Of a stretch of 64,000 nucleotides of DNA, positions 33,362 through 40,158 are shown piece after piece. The first letter of the stretch is position 1; every line of letters starts with the position of its first letter. Location of the stretch: NCBI GenBank assembly GCA_949296915.1, contig CASFPX010000001.1, positions 261,582-325,581 of the forward strand, in the 5' to 3' direction. The notes beneath the pieces were generated by a model. The model was not told where the DNA came from. It saw only the letters and a list, made by a program, of their open reading frames with translations, and did not search any database. Source of the stretch: Onthovicinus sp900555545. Lineage in GTDB: Bacteria > Bacillota > Clostridia > Oscillospirales > Acutalibacteraceae. The translations under genes and the position numbers were made by a program.

Positions 33362-34363
33362 TTACAAAACCTCCTCTGCAAAGACGTCCTCAACGCTGCT
33401 GAGGTAGTCGACCACCCGTCCGACATCCTCCTTACCGCCCGGGATACCGAGCAGCATGTTGCCGTAAACCCGGTTCTCGATGCTGCGGGTGGAGGCGGAA
33501 AGGATGTTGGCGGCGATGTGCTGCTCCATGGCGAGCGCTGCGATCATCGGTGTTCCGGCTGCCTTGGCCCCATTGAACACTACGCGGATCCGATGCTCAT
33601 CCGGATTTTGGATCTCCATGTCCCATTCGCTGTTCGGGAATACCAGGCGGCGTGCGGCCGGAGATTTGGGGCTGGTGAAGATCTCACTCACTTCGCCCTC
33701 CTCAGCTACGGATCCGTGGTCCAGGATCGCCACCCGGTTACAAACCTCCTCTACCACGCTCATCTGATGTGTGATAATAATGACGGTGATGCCGGTGCGC
33801 TCGTTGATCTCCCGGATCAATTCCAGGATATTGTGGGTTGTCTGGGGATCCAGCGCGCTGGTAGCCTCGTCGCACAGGAGCACCTGCGGATCTGTCGCCA
33901 GCGCCCGTGCGATCGCCACGCGCTGTTGCTGGCCGCCGGAGAGCTGCGCCGGGTAGGCGTTAGCCTTATCCGGCAGGCCTACGATTTCAAGGAGCTGCAT
34001 TGCGCGGCGTTTGGCGTCTTTCTTTTTGACACCCGCCAGTTCCAGCGGAAAACACACGTTCTTCAGGCAGGTGCGCTGCATCAGCAGGTTAAAGCCCTGG
34101 AAGATCATGGCCACGTCCCGCCGCATGGCGCGCAGTTCTTTTTTGGCCATGGAGACAATATCGCGGCCGCCGATCTGCACGGATCCCTGCGTGGGGATCT
34201 CAATGCCATTGATACAGCGTACCAGCGTACTCTTGCCTGCGCCGCTCATCCCGATAATACCGTAGATCTCCCCGTCTTGGATGGTGAGATTGACGTCCTT
34301 TAAGGCGTCCACGGCGCCGTCGGGCGTCTGGAAGGATTTGGACAGGTTTTTAATTTCGATCAT
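33362..34363 (-). CDS. metN: Methionine ABC transporter ATPase
   Basis: A 333-residue ATPase. Walker A GMSGAGKST is near residue 38, the signature LSGGQQQRVAIARAL near 141, Walker B VLLCDEATSALD near 160, and the His of ITHQ near 198. Residues 260-333 form the NIL/ACT-like domain that in MetN binds methionine and shuts the transporter down (trans-inhibition). GGAGGGGAAGCC precedes the ATG. It is the middle gene of the met transport operon, so transport is controlled both by the leader and by this domain. Confidence 0.95.
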   Translation of the reverse strand: MIEIKNLSKSFQTPDGAVDALKDVNLTIQDGEIYGIIGMSGAGKSTLVRCINGIEIPTQGSVQIGGRDIVSMAKKELRAMRRDVAMIFQGFNLLMQRTCLKNVCFPLELAGVKKKDAKRRAMQLLEIVGLPDKANAYPAQLSGGQQQRVAIARALATDPQVLLCDEATSALDPQTTHNILELIREINERTGITVIIITHQMSVVEEVCNRVAILDHGSVAEEGEVSEIFTSPKSPAARRLVFPNSEWDMEIQNPDEHRIRVVFNGAKAAGTPMIAALAMEQHIAANILSASTRSIENRVYGNMLLGIPGGKEDVGRVVDYLSSVEDVFAEEVL

Positions 34364-34392
34364 AGGGCTTCCCCTCCTCCGGTTTGCGGGTG

Positions 34393-35247
34393 TCAGGCTG
34401 TTTTCAAGGCGTCCAGAGTGGTCTGCTTGCCGCCATACAGGCCGATGGGCTCTACATGGATCGCGCCCACGGAGACAAGGTGTGTGCCGTTTTGCGCGTT
34501 GAAATCGTCCAGATACGGCTTGTGCTGGAAGTAGTTGGCATCCACTTCGCCGGATTCTACAATATTGTTGGGGACAATGTAGTCATTATATTCCTGGATT
34601 TCCAGGGTGATGTTTCGCTGTGCGAGGATCTCCTTGGCCACCGCGAGAATCTCAGCATGCGGCGTGGGGGAGGCGGCGACGGTAATCGTCTGACCGGCGA
34701 GCGTGTCGTAATTCACGGAGTCGTCAAAGCCATTGGTGGGATTCTCCACGGTGCTGACCACGGCGCCGGCATATTTCTGATTGATAAAGTCTGCCACCTG
34801 CTGGCTCTTCAGTGCGGCGGCGAGAGCCTTGGTCTTATCGGTGTTCTCATTCCCCTCTTTCACAGTCAACACATTACCGTAGGCTGAGGAGGAGCCTTCG
34901 ATAGCCAGAGAATCCGTCAGCGGATTGATGCCGGCGTTGATCGCATAGTTGGAGTTGATGACGGCGTAGTCCACATCCTGAAGAATGTTGGGGATCTGGG
35001 CGGCCTCGACCTCCTTAAAGGTGATATTGAGCGGATTGGCCGTGATATCACGGATGGTTGCGGTAATGCCGGCCGCGTCGTCGAGTTCGATGATCCCCTG
35101 ATCCTCAAGCAGCAGCAGGGCGCGTGCCTCGTTGGTGGTGTCGTTAGGCACGGCGATTGTGATGGCGTCTTTAGAGCAGGCGGCCAGAGAGAGGACGGTG
35201 CCTGCGGCGACGGCTGTGGCGAGCAGAGTGGAAATTAATTTTTTCAT
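34393..35247 (-). CDS. metQ: Circularly permuted MetQ-like methionine-binding lipoprotein
   Basis: A 284-residue lipoprotein (signal 1-23, lipobox LAAC with Cys24). Its parts are in an unusual order. Residues 27-165 match the C-terminal half of ordinary MetQ/NlpA: AVPNDTTNEARALLLLEDQGII, NPLNITFKEVEAAQIPN, VDYAVINSNYAI, QKYAGAVV. Residues 187-284 match the usual N-terminal half: ITVAASPTPHAEIL, YNDYIVPNNIV, DANYFQHKPYLDDFN, VEPIGLYGGKQTTLDALK. The protein ends exactly where the normal order continues into DG.TIAIPND. All ligand-pocket motifs are present, so binding is likely retained. The start was taken at the ATG after AAGGAGCATG. First gene of metQ-metN-metI. Confidence 0.9.
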   Translation of the reverse strand: MKKLISTLLATAVAAGTVLSLAACSKDAITIAVPNDTTNEARALLLLEDQGIIELDDAAGITATIRDITANPLNITFKEVEAAQIPNILQDVDYAVINSNYAINAGINPLTDSLAIEGSSSAYGNVLTVKEGNENTDKTKALAAALKSQQVADFINQKYAGAVVSTVENPTNGFDDSVNYDTLAGQTITVAASPTPHAEILAVAKEILAQRNITLEIQEYNDYIVPNNIVESGEVDANYFQHKPYLDDFNAQNGTHLVSVGAIHVEPIGLYGGKQTTLDALKTA

Positions 35248-35315
35248 GTGAATCATGCTCCTTTTTATCATTTTTATTATAAGGGTTTTGTGTTAGTTGT
35301 CTGAGGGCGATTGCT

Positions 35316-35372
35316 TCACATTCGCTCATTGCGAATATTGGACTGAATTATGCGGGCGATCATACTTCTCAT
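35316..35372 (-). CDS. Short ORF (18 codons) between the attenuator and metQ
   Basis: ATG at 35372 is preceded by GAAAGGAGTG with eight bases of spacing, a strong ribosome site. It encodes MRSMIARIIQSNIRNERM and ends in Met-stop. The end overlaps a small hairpin, TTCGC-aatga-GCGAA (35320-35336 region). It lies after the terminator at 35405-35437, so it is translated only on read-through transcripts. It may be a second leader peptide that affects metQ translation or mRNA stability; this is inference. Confidence 0.5.
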   Translation of the reverse strand: MRSMIARIIQSNIRNERM

Positions 35373-35404
35373 GGCCGGCACTCCTTTCGGCTAAAGTGAA
35401 ATAG

Positions 35405-35437
35405 AAAAAACGGGAGGCTCCCGATGGAAACCTCCCG
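35405..35437 (-). terminator. Attenuator terminator in the metQNI leader
   Basis: On the minus strand CGGGAGG (35431-35437) pairs with CCTCCCG (35411-35417), followed by TTTTTT. The 5' arm and loop can instead pair with an upstream segment inside the leader ORF: CCGATG (35492-35497) with CATCGG (35421-35426), and CCCCCT (35480-35485) with GGGAGG (35431-35436, one mismatch). The two folds are mutually exclusive. Confidence 0.8.
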
Positions 35438-35450
35438 CAGAATCGTACCG

Positions 35451-35579
35451 TTATTTGCTACCGCATGACGGCAGCCGGTAGGGGGAAAGCACATCGGAAA
35501 AACAGGCATGACCAAACATGCACATGGTGTACATGCACATCCCCATCATGTTTTTGGTTGCGGCACTAATCTGCTTCAT
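35451..35579 (-). CDS. Methionine/cysteine-rich leader peptide of the metQNI operon (42 aa)
   Basis: ATG 35579 has the strong site AAGGAGAG seven bases upstream. The 42 codons contain seven Met and four Cys; codons 11-21 read MMGMCMYTMCM. The stop codon is 14 bases before the terminator stem. The gene lies between a consensus promoter and an attenuator terminator. Codons 28-34 contain the sequence that can form the antiterminator. If ribosomes stall at the Met cluster during methionine shortage, this segment is free and termination is avoided. This is the classic attenuation layout, with Met and perhaps Cys as control codons. The peptide was too short for routine ORF calling. Confidence 0.78.
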   Translation of the reverse strand: MKQISAATKNMMGMCMYTMCMFGHACFSDVLSPYRLPSCGSK

Positions 35580-35621
35580 GACGCGCTCTCCTTCCCTCAA
35601 AGATTTTTAGAACTTGGTGCA

Positions 35622-35650
35622 ATTGTATCATTCATTTGGGGCCTTGTCAA
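35622..35650 (-). promoter_or_regulatory. Promoter of the met leader and metQNI operon
   Basis: Minus strand TTGACA (35645-35650), 17 bases, TACAAT (35622-35627), about 40 bases before the leader-peptide ATG. Only one mismatch to consensus. Confidence 0.9.
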
Positions 35651-35672
35651 TAGGAATTTGAAAACTTTGCTG

Positions 35673-36518
35673 TTACAGGAGCCGGCTCAGGGCGGCAAAT
35701 TGCTCTAAGGTCAGTTCCTCGGCGCGGGAGCGCTCCTGGGCACCACAGGATTTTAGGGCGGCGAGCACCGCTTCCTTGGGCAGGCCGAGTCCACCGCTCA
35801 GGCCGTTGACTACCGTTTTCCGCCGCTGGGAGAAGGCAGCCTTTACCACGCGGAAAAAACGCGCCTCGTCCGCCACCTGCACCGGAGGTGCGCGATGGGG
35901 AACCAGTTCAATCACCTCGCTGTCCACGCGCGGGCTTGGGACAAAGCTTGTGCGCGGCACGCTGAACACTTCCCGCGCCCCCGCGTAATAGCGCACGGCA
36001 ATGGTAACCGCGCCAGCCGCGTGAGTCCCCGGCTCGGCGCACAGGCGCTCGCCGGCCTCCTTCTGCACCATAAAGACACCGCGTGTAATCGGGGCGCGGG
36101 CGGTGAGAATCCCCAGGATGATGGGGGAGGTGATGTAGTACGGCAGGTTGGCGCATATGGCTACCCGCATACCGGGGAATTTTTCGGCAACAAGGGCGTT
36201 CAGATCGACCTCCAGAAAGTCCTGGTTGATGATTTCTACATTGTCAAAGTCACTTAACGTCTCCCGCAGGACGGCGGGCAGGCGGCAGTCCAGCTCGAAT
36301 GCCACCACCTTTTTGGCCCGCAGGGCGAGTTGCTGCGTCAGCACACCGATCCCGGGCCCGATCTCCACCACGGCATCCGCGTCCCCACAGGCGAGCTCCG
36401 CCATCCGCGGGCAGACTTCCGGATCCGTGAGAAAATTCTGGCCCAGTTTTTTGGAAAAATCGAACCCATATTTTTTTAAGGTTTGCTCTATCACGTGAAT
36501 ATCGGAAAGATCCCTCAT
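35673..36518 (-). CDS. rsmA: 16S rRNA (adenine1518/1519-N6)-dimethyltransferase (KsgA)
   Basis: A 281-residue rRNA methyltransferase that dimethylates two adenosines near the 3' end of 16S rRNA. Visible blocks are KKLGQNFLTDPEV, the SAM loop VVEIGPGIGVLTQQL (about 50-64), the catalytic NLPYYITSPI (near 121), and the RNA-binding FSQRRKTVVNGL in the C-terminal domain. It uses a TGGAGTGAG site. The gap to the next minus-strand unit contains the met leader promoter, so the two are transcribed separately. Length and motifs are normal. Confidence 0.97.
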   Translation of the reverse strand: MRDLSDIHVIEQTLKKYGFDFSKKLGQNFLTDPEVCPRMAELACGDADAVVEIGPGIGVLTQQLALRAKKVVAFELDCRLPAVLRETLSDFDNVEIINQDFLEVDLNALVAEKFPGMRVAICANLPYYITSPIILGILTARAPITRGVFMVQKEAGERLCAEPGTHAAGAVTIAVRYYAGAREVFSVPRTSFVPSPRVDSEVIELVPHRAPPVQVADEARFFRVVKAAFSQRRKTVVNGLSGGLGLPKEAVLAALKSCGAQERSRAEELTLEQFAALSRLL

Positions 36519-36589
36519 GCTCTCACTCCAGTTTTTTTACCAGTATACACGATTTTTCGCTGGGATTCAAATCGGGAACGAAAAATAGA

Positions 36590-36619
36590 ACCGGGCAGAG
36601 AAAAATCTCTCCGCCCGGT
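36590..36619 (-). terminator. Terminator of the ldh gene
   Basis: ACCGGGC.GAGA pairs with TCTC.GCCCGGT; the minus strand continues TTCTATTTTTCG. It lies 17 bases after the ldh stop. Confidence 0.85.
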
Positions 36620-36636
36620 ATCGGCACAAATTTTGA

Positions 36637-37593
36637 TTACTTGCCAAAGTCGATGGAGGCGTAGACTTCGCGCAGCAGCTCGCAGGAGTTTTGGAATTTG
36701 AGCAGTTCCTCCCGTGTCAGAGAGAGGGAGATAACGCCCTGCGCACCATTGCGGTTGACGATTGTGGGCGCGCCGGCATAAACATCCGTCTGGCCATATT
36801 CGCCGCCCAGCATGGTGGAGATCGTCAGCACACTGTTCTCGTCGCCGAAGATGGCGCGGGTAATGCGCGCAAGCGCCATGCCGATCCCATAGTAGGTAGC
36901 GCGTTTGGCCTCAATGATCTTTTCCGCCGCGGTGCGCACCTCGGTGCTGATCTCCTCCAGCTTGCCGCTGGAGTATTTGCCGCCGGACTCCCCAATGACG
37001 GAGAGCACAGGCTTGGTGGCGATCATCGCCTGAGACCAGGGGACAAATTCGCTGTCCCCATGCTCTCCCATCACGTAGGCGTGCACATTGCGCGGATCTA
37101 CGGCAAAGTAGTCGCCGATCAGATAGCGCAGGCGTGCGGTGTCCAGTGTGGTGCCCGTGCCGATAACACGGCTGGGATCAAAGCCGGATAACTTCAACGT
37201 CACATGGGACATGATATCCACCGGGTTGGTGGCGATCAAAAAGATCCCCTTAAAACCGGAGGCGACGATCGGCTCCACGATGGATTTGAACACAGCCGTG
37301 TTGCGCTGGAGCAAGTCGATCCGGCTCTCGCCGGGCTTTTGGGCCACACCGGCGCATATGACGGCAATGTCCGCGTCCGCACAGTCGCTGTACTCCCCGG
37401 CGGATATTTTCATGTGTGAACCGGAAAACGCCAGCCCATGGTTCAGATCCATGGCCTCGCCTGCGGCGCGCTTTTTATCGATATCGATGAGCAGCATCTC
37501 ATCACAGATGTTCTGGTTCAGTACGGCGTAGGCGTAGCTCATCCCCACGAGCCCGGTGCCGACCAGGGCGACTTTTCTCTTATCTGTTATCAT
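36637..37593 (-). CDS. ldh: L-lactate dehydrogenase
   Basis: A 318-residue NAD-dependent enzyme that reduces pyruvate to L-lactate. The NAD loop is VALVGTGLVGMSYAYAVL near the N-terminus. The substrate Arg sits in the AGVAQKPGESRIDLLQRN loop, and NPVDI is present. The catalytic His is in MGEHGDSEFVPWS. The loop has GVAQKPGE rather than the oxaloacetate-binding Arg loop of malate dehydrogenase, which supports lactate specificity. AAGGAGG precedes the ATG. It is monocistronic with its own terminator. Likely role: regeneration of NAD+ in fermentation. Confidence 0.95.
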   Translation of the reverse strand: MITDKRKVALVGTGLVGMSYAYAVLNQNICDEMLLIDIDKKRAAGEAMDLNHGLAFSGSHMKISAGEYSDCADADIAVICAGVAQKPGESRIDLLQRNTAVFKSIVEPIVASGFKGIFLIATNPVDIMSHVTLKLSGFDPSRVIGTGTTLDTARLRYLIGDYFAVDPRNVHAYVMGEHGDSEFVPWSQAMIATKPVLSVIGESGGKYSSGKLEEISTEVRTAAEKIIEAKRATYYGIGMALARITRAIFGDENSVLTISTMLGGEYGQTDVYAGAPTIVNRNGAQGVISLSLTREELLKFQNSCELLREVYASIDFGK

Positions 37594-37673
37594 GATGACA
37601 GACCTCCTTATAATGTCATTTTTCCCATCAGGGAAGAAAAAATAGGATAAAACAAGAAATTTTTAAAAATCTC

Positions 37674-37702
37674 TTGCAATCTGATGCTGTTTTTATTATA
37701 AT
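37674..37702 (+). promoter_or_regulatory. Promoter of tRNA-Thr(CGT)
   Basis: TTGCAA (37674-37679), 17 bases, TATAAT (37697-37702), about 29 bases before the tRNA. Confidence 0.8.
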
Positions 37703-37730
37703 ATATTGGCATTTGAAAAACAAGTGATTT

Positions 37731-37805
37731 GCTACTGTGGCTCAATGGCAGAGCAGCTCATTCGTAATGAGCAGGTTGTCAGTTCGATTCTGACCAGTAG
37801 CTCCA
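37731..37805 (+). tRNA. tRNA-Thr (anticodon CGT)
   Basis: Cloverleaf with encoded CCA. The anticodon loop TTCGTAA between GCTCA and TGAGC gives CGT. Acceptor GCTACTG/CAGTAGC pairs perfectly. Confidence 0.94.
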
Positions 37806-37806
37806 G

Positions 37807-37845
37807 CTCGCCGCAAGCTCGATAACGTTTGCGGCGAGTTTTTTG
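37807..37845 (+). terminator. Terminator after tRNA-Thr
   Basis: CTCGCCGCAA pairs with TTGCGGCGAG over a 12-base loop, followed by TTTTTTG. Confidence 0.9.
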
Positions 37846-37887
37846 ATTTTTTGGCAGTGGATAAAAACAGGCTGGAGGTTTATCGAC

Positions 37888-38139
37888 GTGCTTGAATTCC
37901 GATATGATACCCAACTGCTCATCGATGGCGAGGGCATCGATGAGGATGGGGTCAACCGTTATTTCCGGGAGCACTTTGCAGGGGACAGCCTGCTGGTGCT
38001 TGGGGACGATCAAACGGTCAAAATCCACTTTCACACGAATGAGCCGTGGGCGGTGCTGGAATACTGTGCCACGCTGGGTGAGATCTACGATATTGTGGTG
38101 GAGGATATGGACCGGCAGGCCAGAGGCCTAAAGGGCTGA
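37888..38139 (+). CDS. Stand-alone FakA/DAK2-type C-terminal domain protein
   Basis: An 83-residue protein that resembles the middle or C-terminal domain of FakA (fatty acid kinase subunit, YloV/DhaL fusion): FRYDTQLLIDG...DEDGVNRYFREHFAGDSLLVLGDDQTVKIHFHTNEPWAVLEY...GEIYDIVVEDM. In FakA this region follows the kinase domain; here it stands alone with no DAK2 domain nearby. Start is GTG 37888, eight bases after GGAGG. It follows the tRNA-Thr terminator with no evident promoter. It could be a regulatory or adaptor protein; it is not a truncated pseudogene by appearance, since start and ribosome site are intact. Confidence 0.72.
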   Translation: MLEFRYDTQLLIDGEGIDEDGVNRYFREHFAGDSLLVLGDDQTVKIHFHTNEPWAVLEYCATLGEIYDIVVEDMDRQARGLKG

Positions 38140-38144
38140 CGTGT

Positions 38145-39923
38145 TCAGCAGCTTGCCTTGTGGATGCGCGGTGCCCCTGAAAATGAAAGTTTGCCATTGG
38201 GCGGCAGGGAGAACAGTTCCCCGCCGTCCGATTTTTTTACCCATTCGTTAAAAATTCCACGCAAATCGACGCGCAGACGTAGTCCTCTGGGGGAGGTGTT
38301 GGTGACAGTCCAATTTCCTCCAGTGAATCGGTACGAGATTCCGATGCTATCCATCGCCATCTCCGTACCCGCAGTGCAGCAAGGGGAGAGGAACAGGTCC
38401 GCCTCCTCGTCGAAGCCGACGCCGAGGAAGTCGTGCACCAGAACATCAAGGAATACGTTGGGATATTCATAATACCGTGGGGAGCCATGCCAGTTCCGCG
38501 TGCCGGCCTCCCCCGTGTTGTAGTAGATATAGTTCATATCGTACCGCTCCCCCATATAGTAGTGCTCCTGTTCAGCGGCGGCCGCTACGCGCGTGAGCTG
38601 GTTTAAAATTGTGCCGGCTTCCCCCAGAGCCTTGCGATACTTGGCGTCATGGCACCAGTACCGCCCGGCGGCGCAAAGATCGTATGGCCCGCCGGAGCCG
38701 ATTTCGGACGGCGTATAGTCCTTGATCCGTGCGGCCACAAAGGAGGGGAACTTTTGAAAGATATCATCATGGCTGTGAATTGTCCTGTTGACCAGGTGGT
38801 CCCGCCCCGCCGGATTGAGCCCGTAGGTGACGGAGAGGGCATTGCACAGCAGGTGGATATGATCGTGGACTGCTCCCCGCCGGTCGATCCAGTCCACATA
38901 GCGCGTATGAGATGGATCCCAGTATCCGTGGGGGATGGGGCGGATGTAGTGGGCGGCCATCCGATCGGCCATCTCACCATAGGAGCGGGCGTGATCCGGA
39001 CGCCCGGACAGCGTTTCCAGCTGTGCCATCAGCCGTAGGGAATGGATGGCGAAGGCCTGTGCCTGAGCAGTAGCACCATCCTTCATCACCTGATCCTCAT
39101 AGTACACATCACTCCACAGGCATCCGTTGGCGTCCAAATGGCGTTGGATCCAGGCGGCGCCGCCTTCAAGTGTCTCCAGATTGTTTTGAACAAAGACGAT
39201 GTCCTTTGTCCGGCAGTAGTAGTGGTAGACCGCTTCGATTAACTCTATAACACCCGTCAGCGGGAACATGACGGCCTTGACGGACCGATCCTGGCTCCGG
39301 CGGGTCACGCGGTATTCCCGGTGCCCGTTCGGCTGGAGGGAACACGGGACGCGGAACAGCCGCCGCCAATCGGTGCGCATCAGGTGGAGCTGGCGCTCGA
39401 TCATCCGGCGGACAACCTGTACGTCAAATGCATCCCCCATCGCCATCCGGCCGCGGATGTGGAATTCGTGATCTACGGCCGGGTATGTCCCGGCATAAAA
39501 ATCAGTTTTTAATGTTGAGAGGATATATCCCTCACGCAGGCGGTGCTTGCGGCGCATCAGGGTGCGTTCCGCACACTGGTTGAGCAGGTTCTGCCAGTAG
39601 AAGTGCGCCATCGCCTTTTCCAGCTGGTCGGAACTTCCAATCCGGATTCGGAACCGGTTCCCCAGAAAGTCGCAGCGAGGTGGGCATGAAAATTTTTCCG
39701 CTGTATAGGGGGCGTCAAATAGGAGATGAGTTTGATCCCCACGGCGTATATGGTACAGGCCTGTGGTGCGCAGGCAATGAGCCTCTGCCCCATCCAGGAT
39801 CCATAGGAGCGTGTCGCCGTTCAAGTGTGTGGGTTGATGCAGCGGTGGGATGACGTAGTCCTCGCCCTCTTCCTGTACATGGGCAAAGAGTTCTGTTTTA
39901 GGGGTTAAGATCAGTTCCTCCAC
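38145..39923 (-). CDS. Six-hairpin glycosidase-like protein
   Basis: A 592-residue protein with an N-terminal beta-sandwich region (to about 220) and an (alpha/alpha)6-barrel-like C-terminal half. Signals of the latter are WSDVYYEDQVMKDGATAQAQAFAIHSLRLM, RYVDWIDRRGAVHDHIHLLCNALSVTYGL and repeated aromatic helices. Acidic residues in the SDVYYED and YVDW motifs are candidate catalysts, but the GH family was not identified. No signal peptide is present. GTG 39923 was chosen since ACGGAGGGA lies six bases upstream; the longer frame runs through a TATAAT-like promoter. It is convergent with the FakA-like gene. Confidence 0.6.
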   Translation of the reverse strand: MEELILTPKTELFAHVQEEGEDYVIPPLHQPTHLNGDTLLWILDGAEAHCLRTTGLYHIRRGDQTHLLFDAPYTAEKFSCPPRCDFLGNRFRIRIGSSDQLEKAMAHFYWQNLLNQCAERTLMRRKHRLREGYILSTLKTDFYAGTYPAVDHEFHIRGRMAMGDAFDVQVVRRMIERQLHLMRTDWRRLFRVPCSLQPNGHREYRVTRRSQDRSVKAVMFPLTGVIELIEAVYHYYCRTKDIVFVQNNLETLEGGAAWIQRHLDANGCLWSDVYYEDQVMKDGATAQAQAFAIHSLRLMAQLETLSGRPDHARSYGEMADRMAAHYIRPIPHGYWDPSHTRYVDWIDRRGAVHDHIHLLCNALSVTYGLNPAGRDHLVNRTIHSHDDIFQKFPSFVAARIKDYTPSEIGSGGPYDLCAAGRYWCHDAKYRKALGEAGTILNQLTRVAAAAEQEHYYMGERYDMNYIYYNTGEAGTRNWHGSPRYYEYPNVFLDVLVHDFLGVGFDEEADLFLSPCCTAGTEMAMDSIGISYRFTGGNWTVTNTSPRGLRLRVDLRGIFNEWVKKSDGGELFSLPPNGKLSFSGAPRIHKASC

Positions 39924-40158
39924 TGTGAGTCCCTCCGTTGGATGTTTGATGCGGCCGGTTGCATTATACCATTTTTCACACTCTTCAGGAAGAGAATTTA
40001 AAAAAGTGCTGCAAATATTTTTTATAAGTTGCCTAATCTTGTGGATAATGATATAATAAGACAATATCACGGACGGTATAAAGAAAATGGCGATATACAA
40101 ACCGCTTGGGCAATGTGTGTTGGCTGGGCGGAATCATTTGGGAAAAGGGGATTGTTTG

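Noticed and set aside
35281..35650. S-box (SAM) or T-box riboswitch upstream of metQ
   Set aside because: I could not find the T-box UGGN region or the S-box conserved core; the leader ORF with terminator explains the region better.
35508..35708. His-rich plus-strand ORF of 66 codons
   Set aside because: Its His codons are the reverse complement of the Met codons of the leader peptide; no ribosome site.
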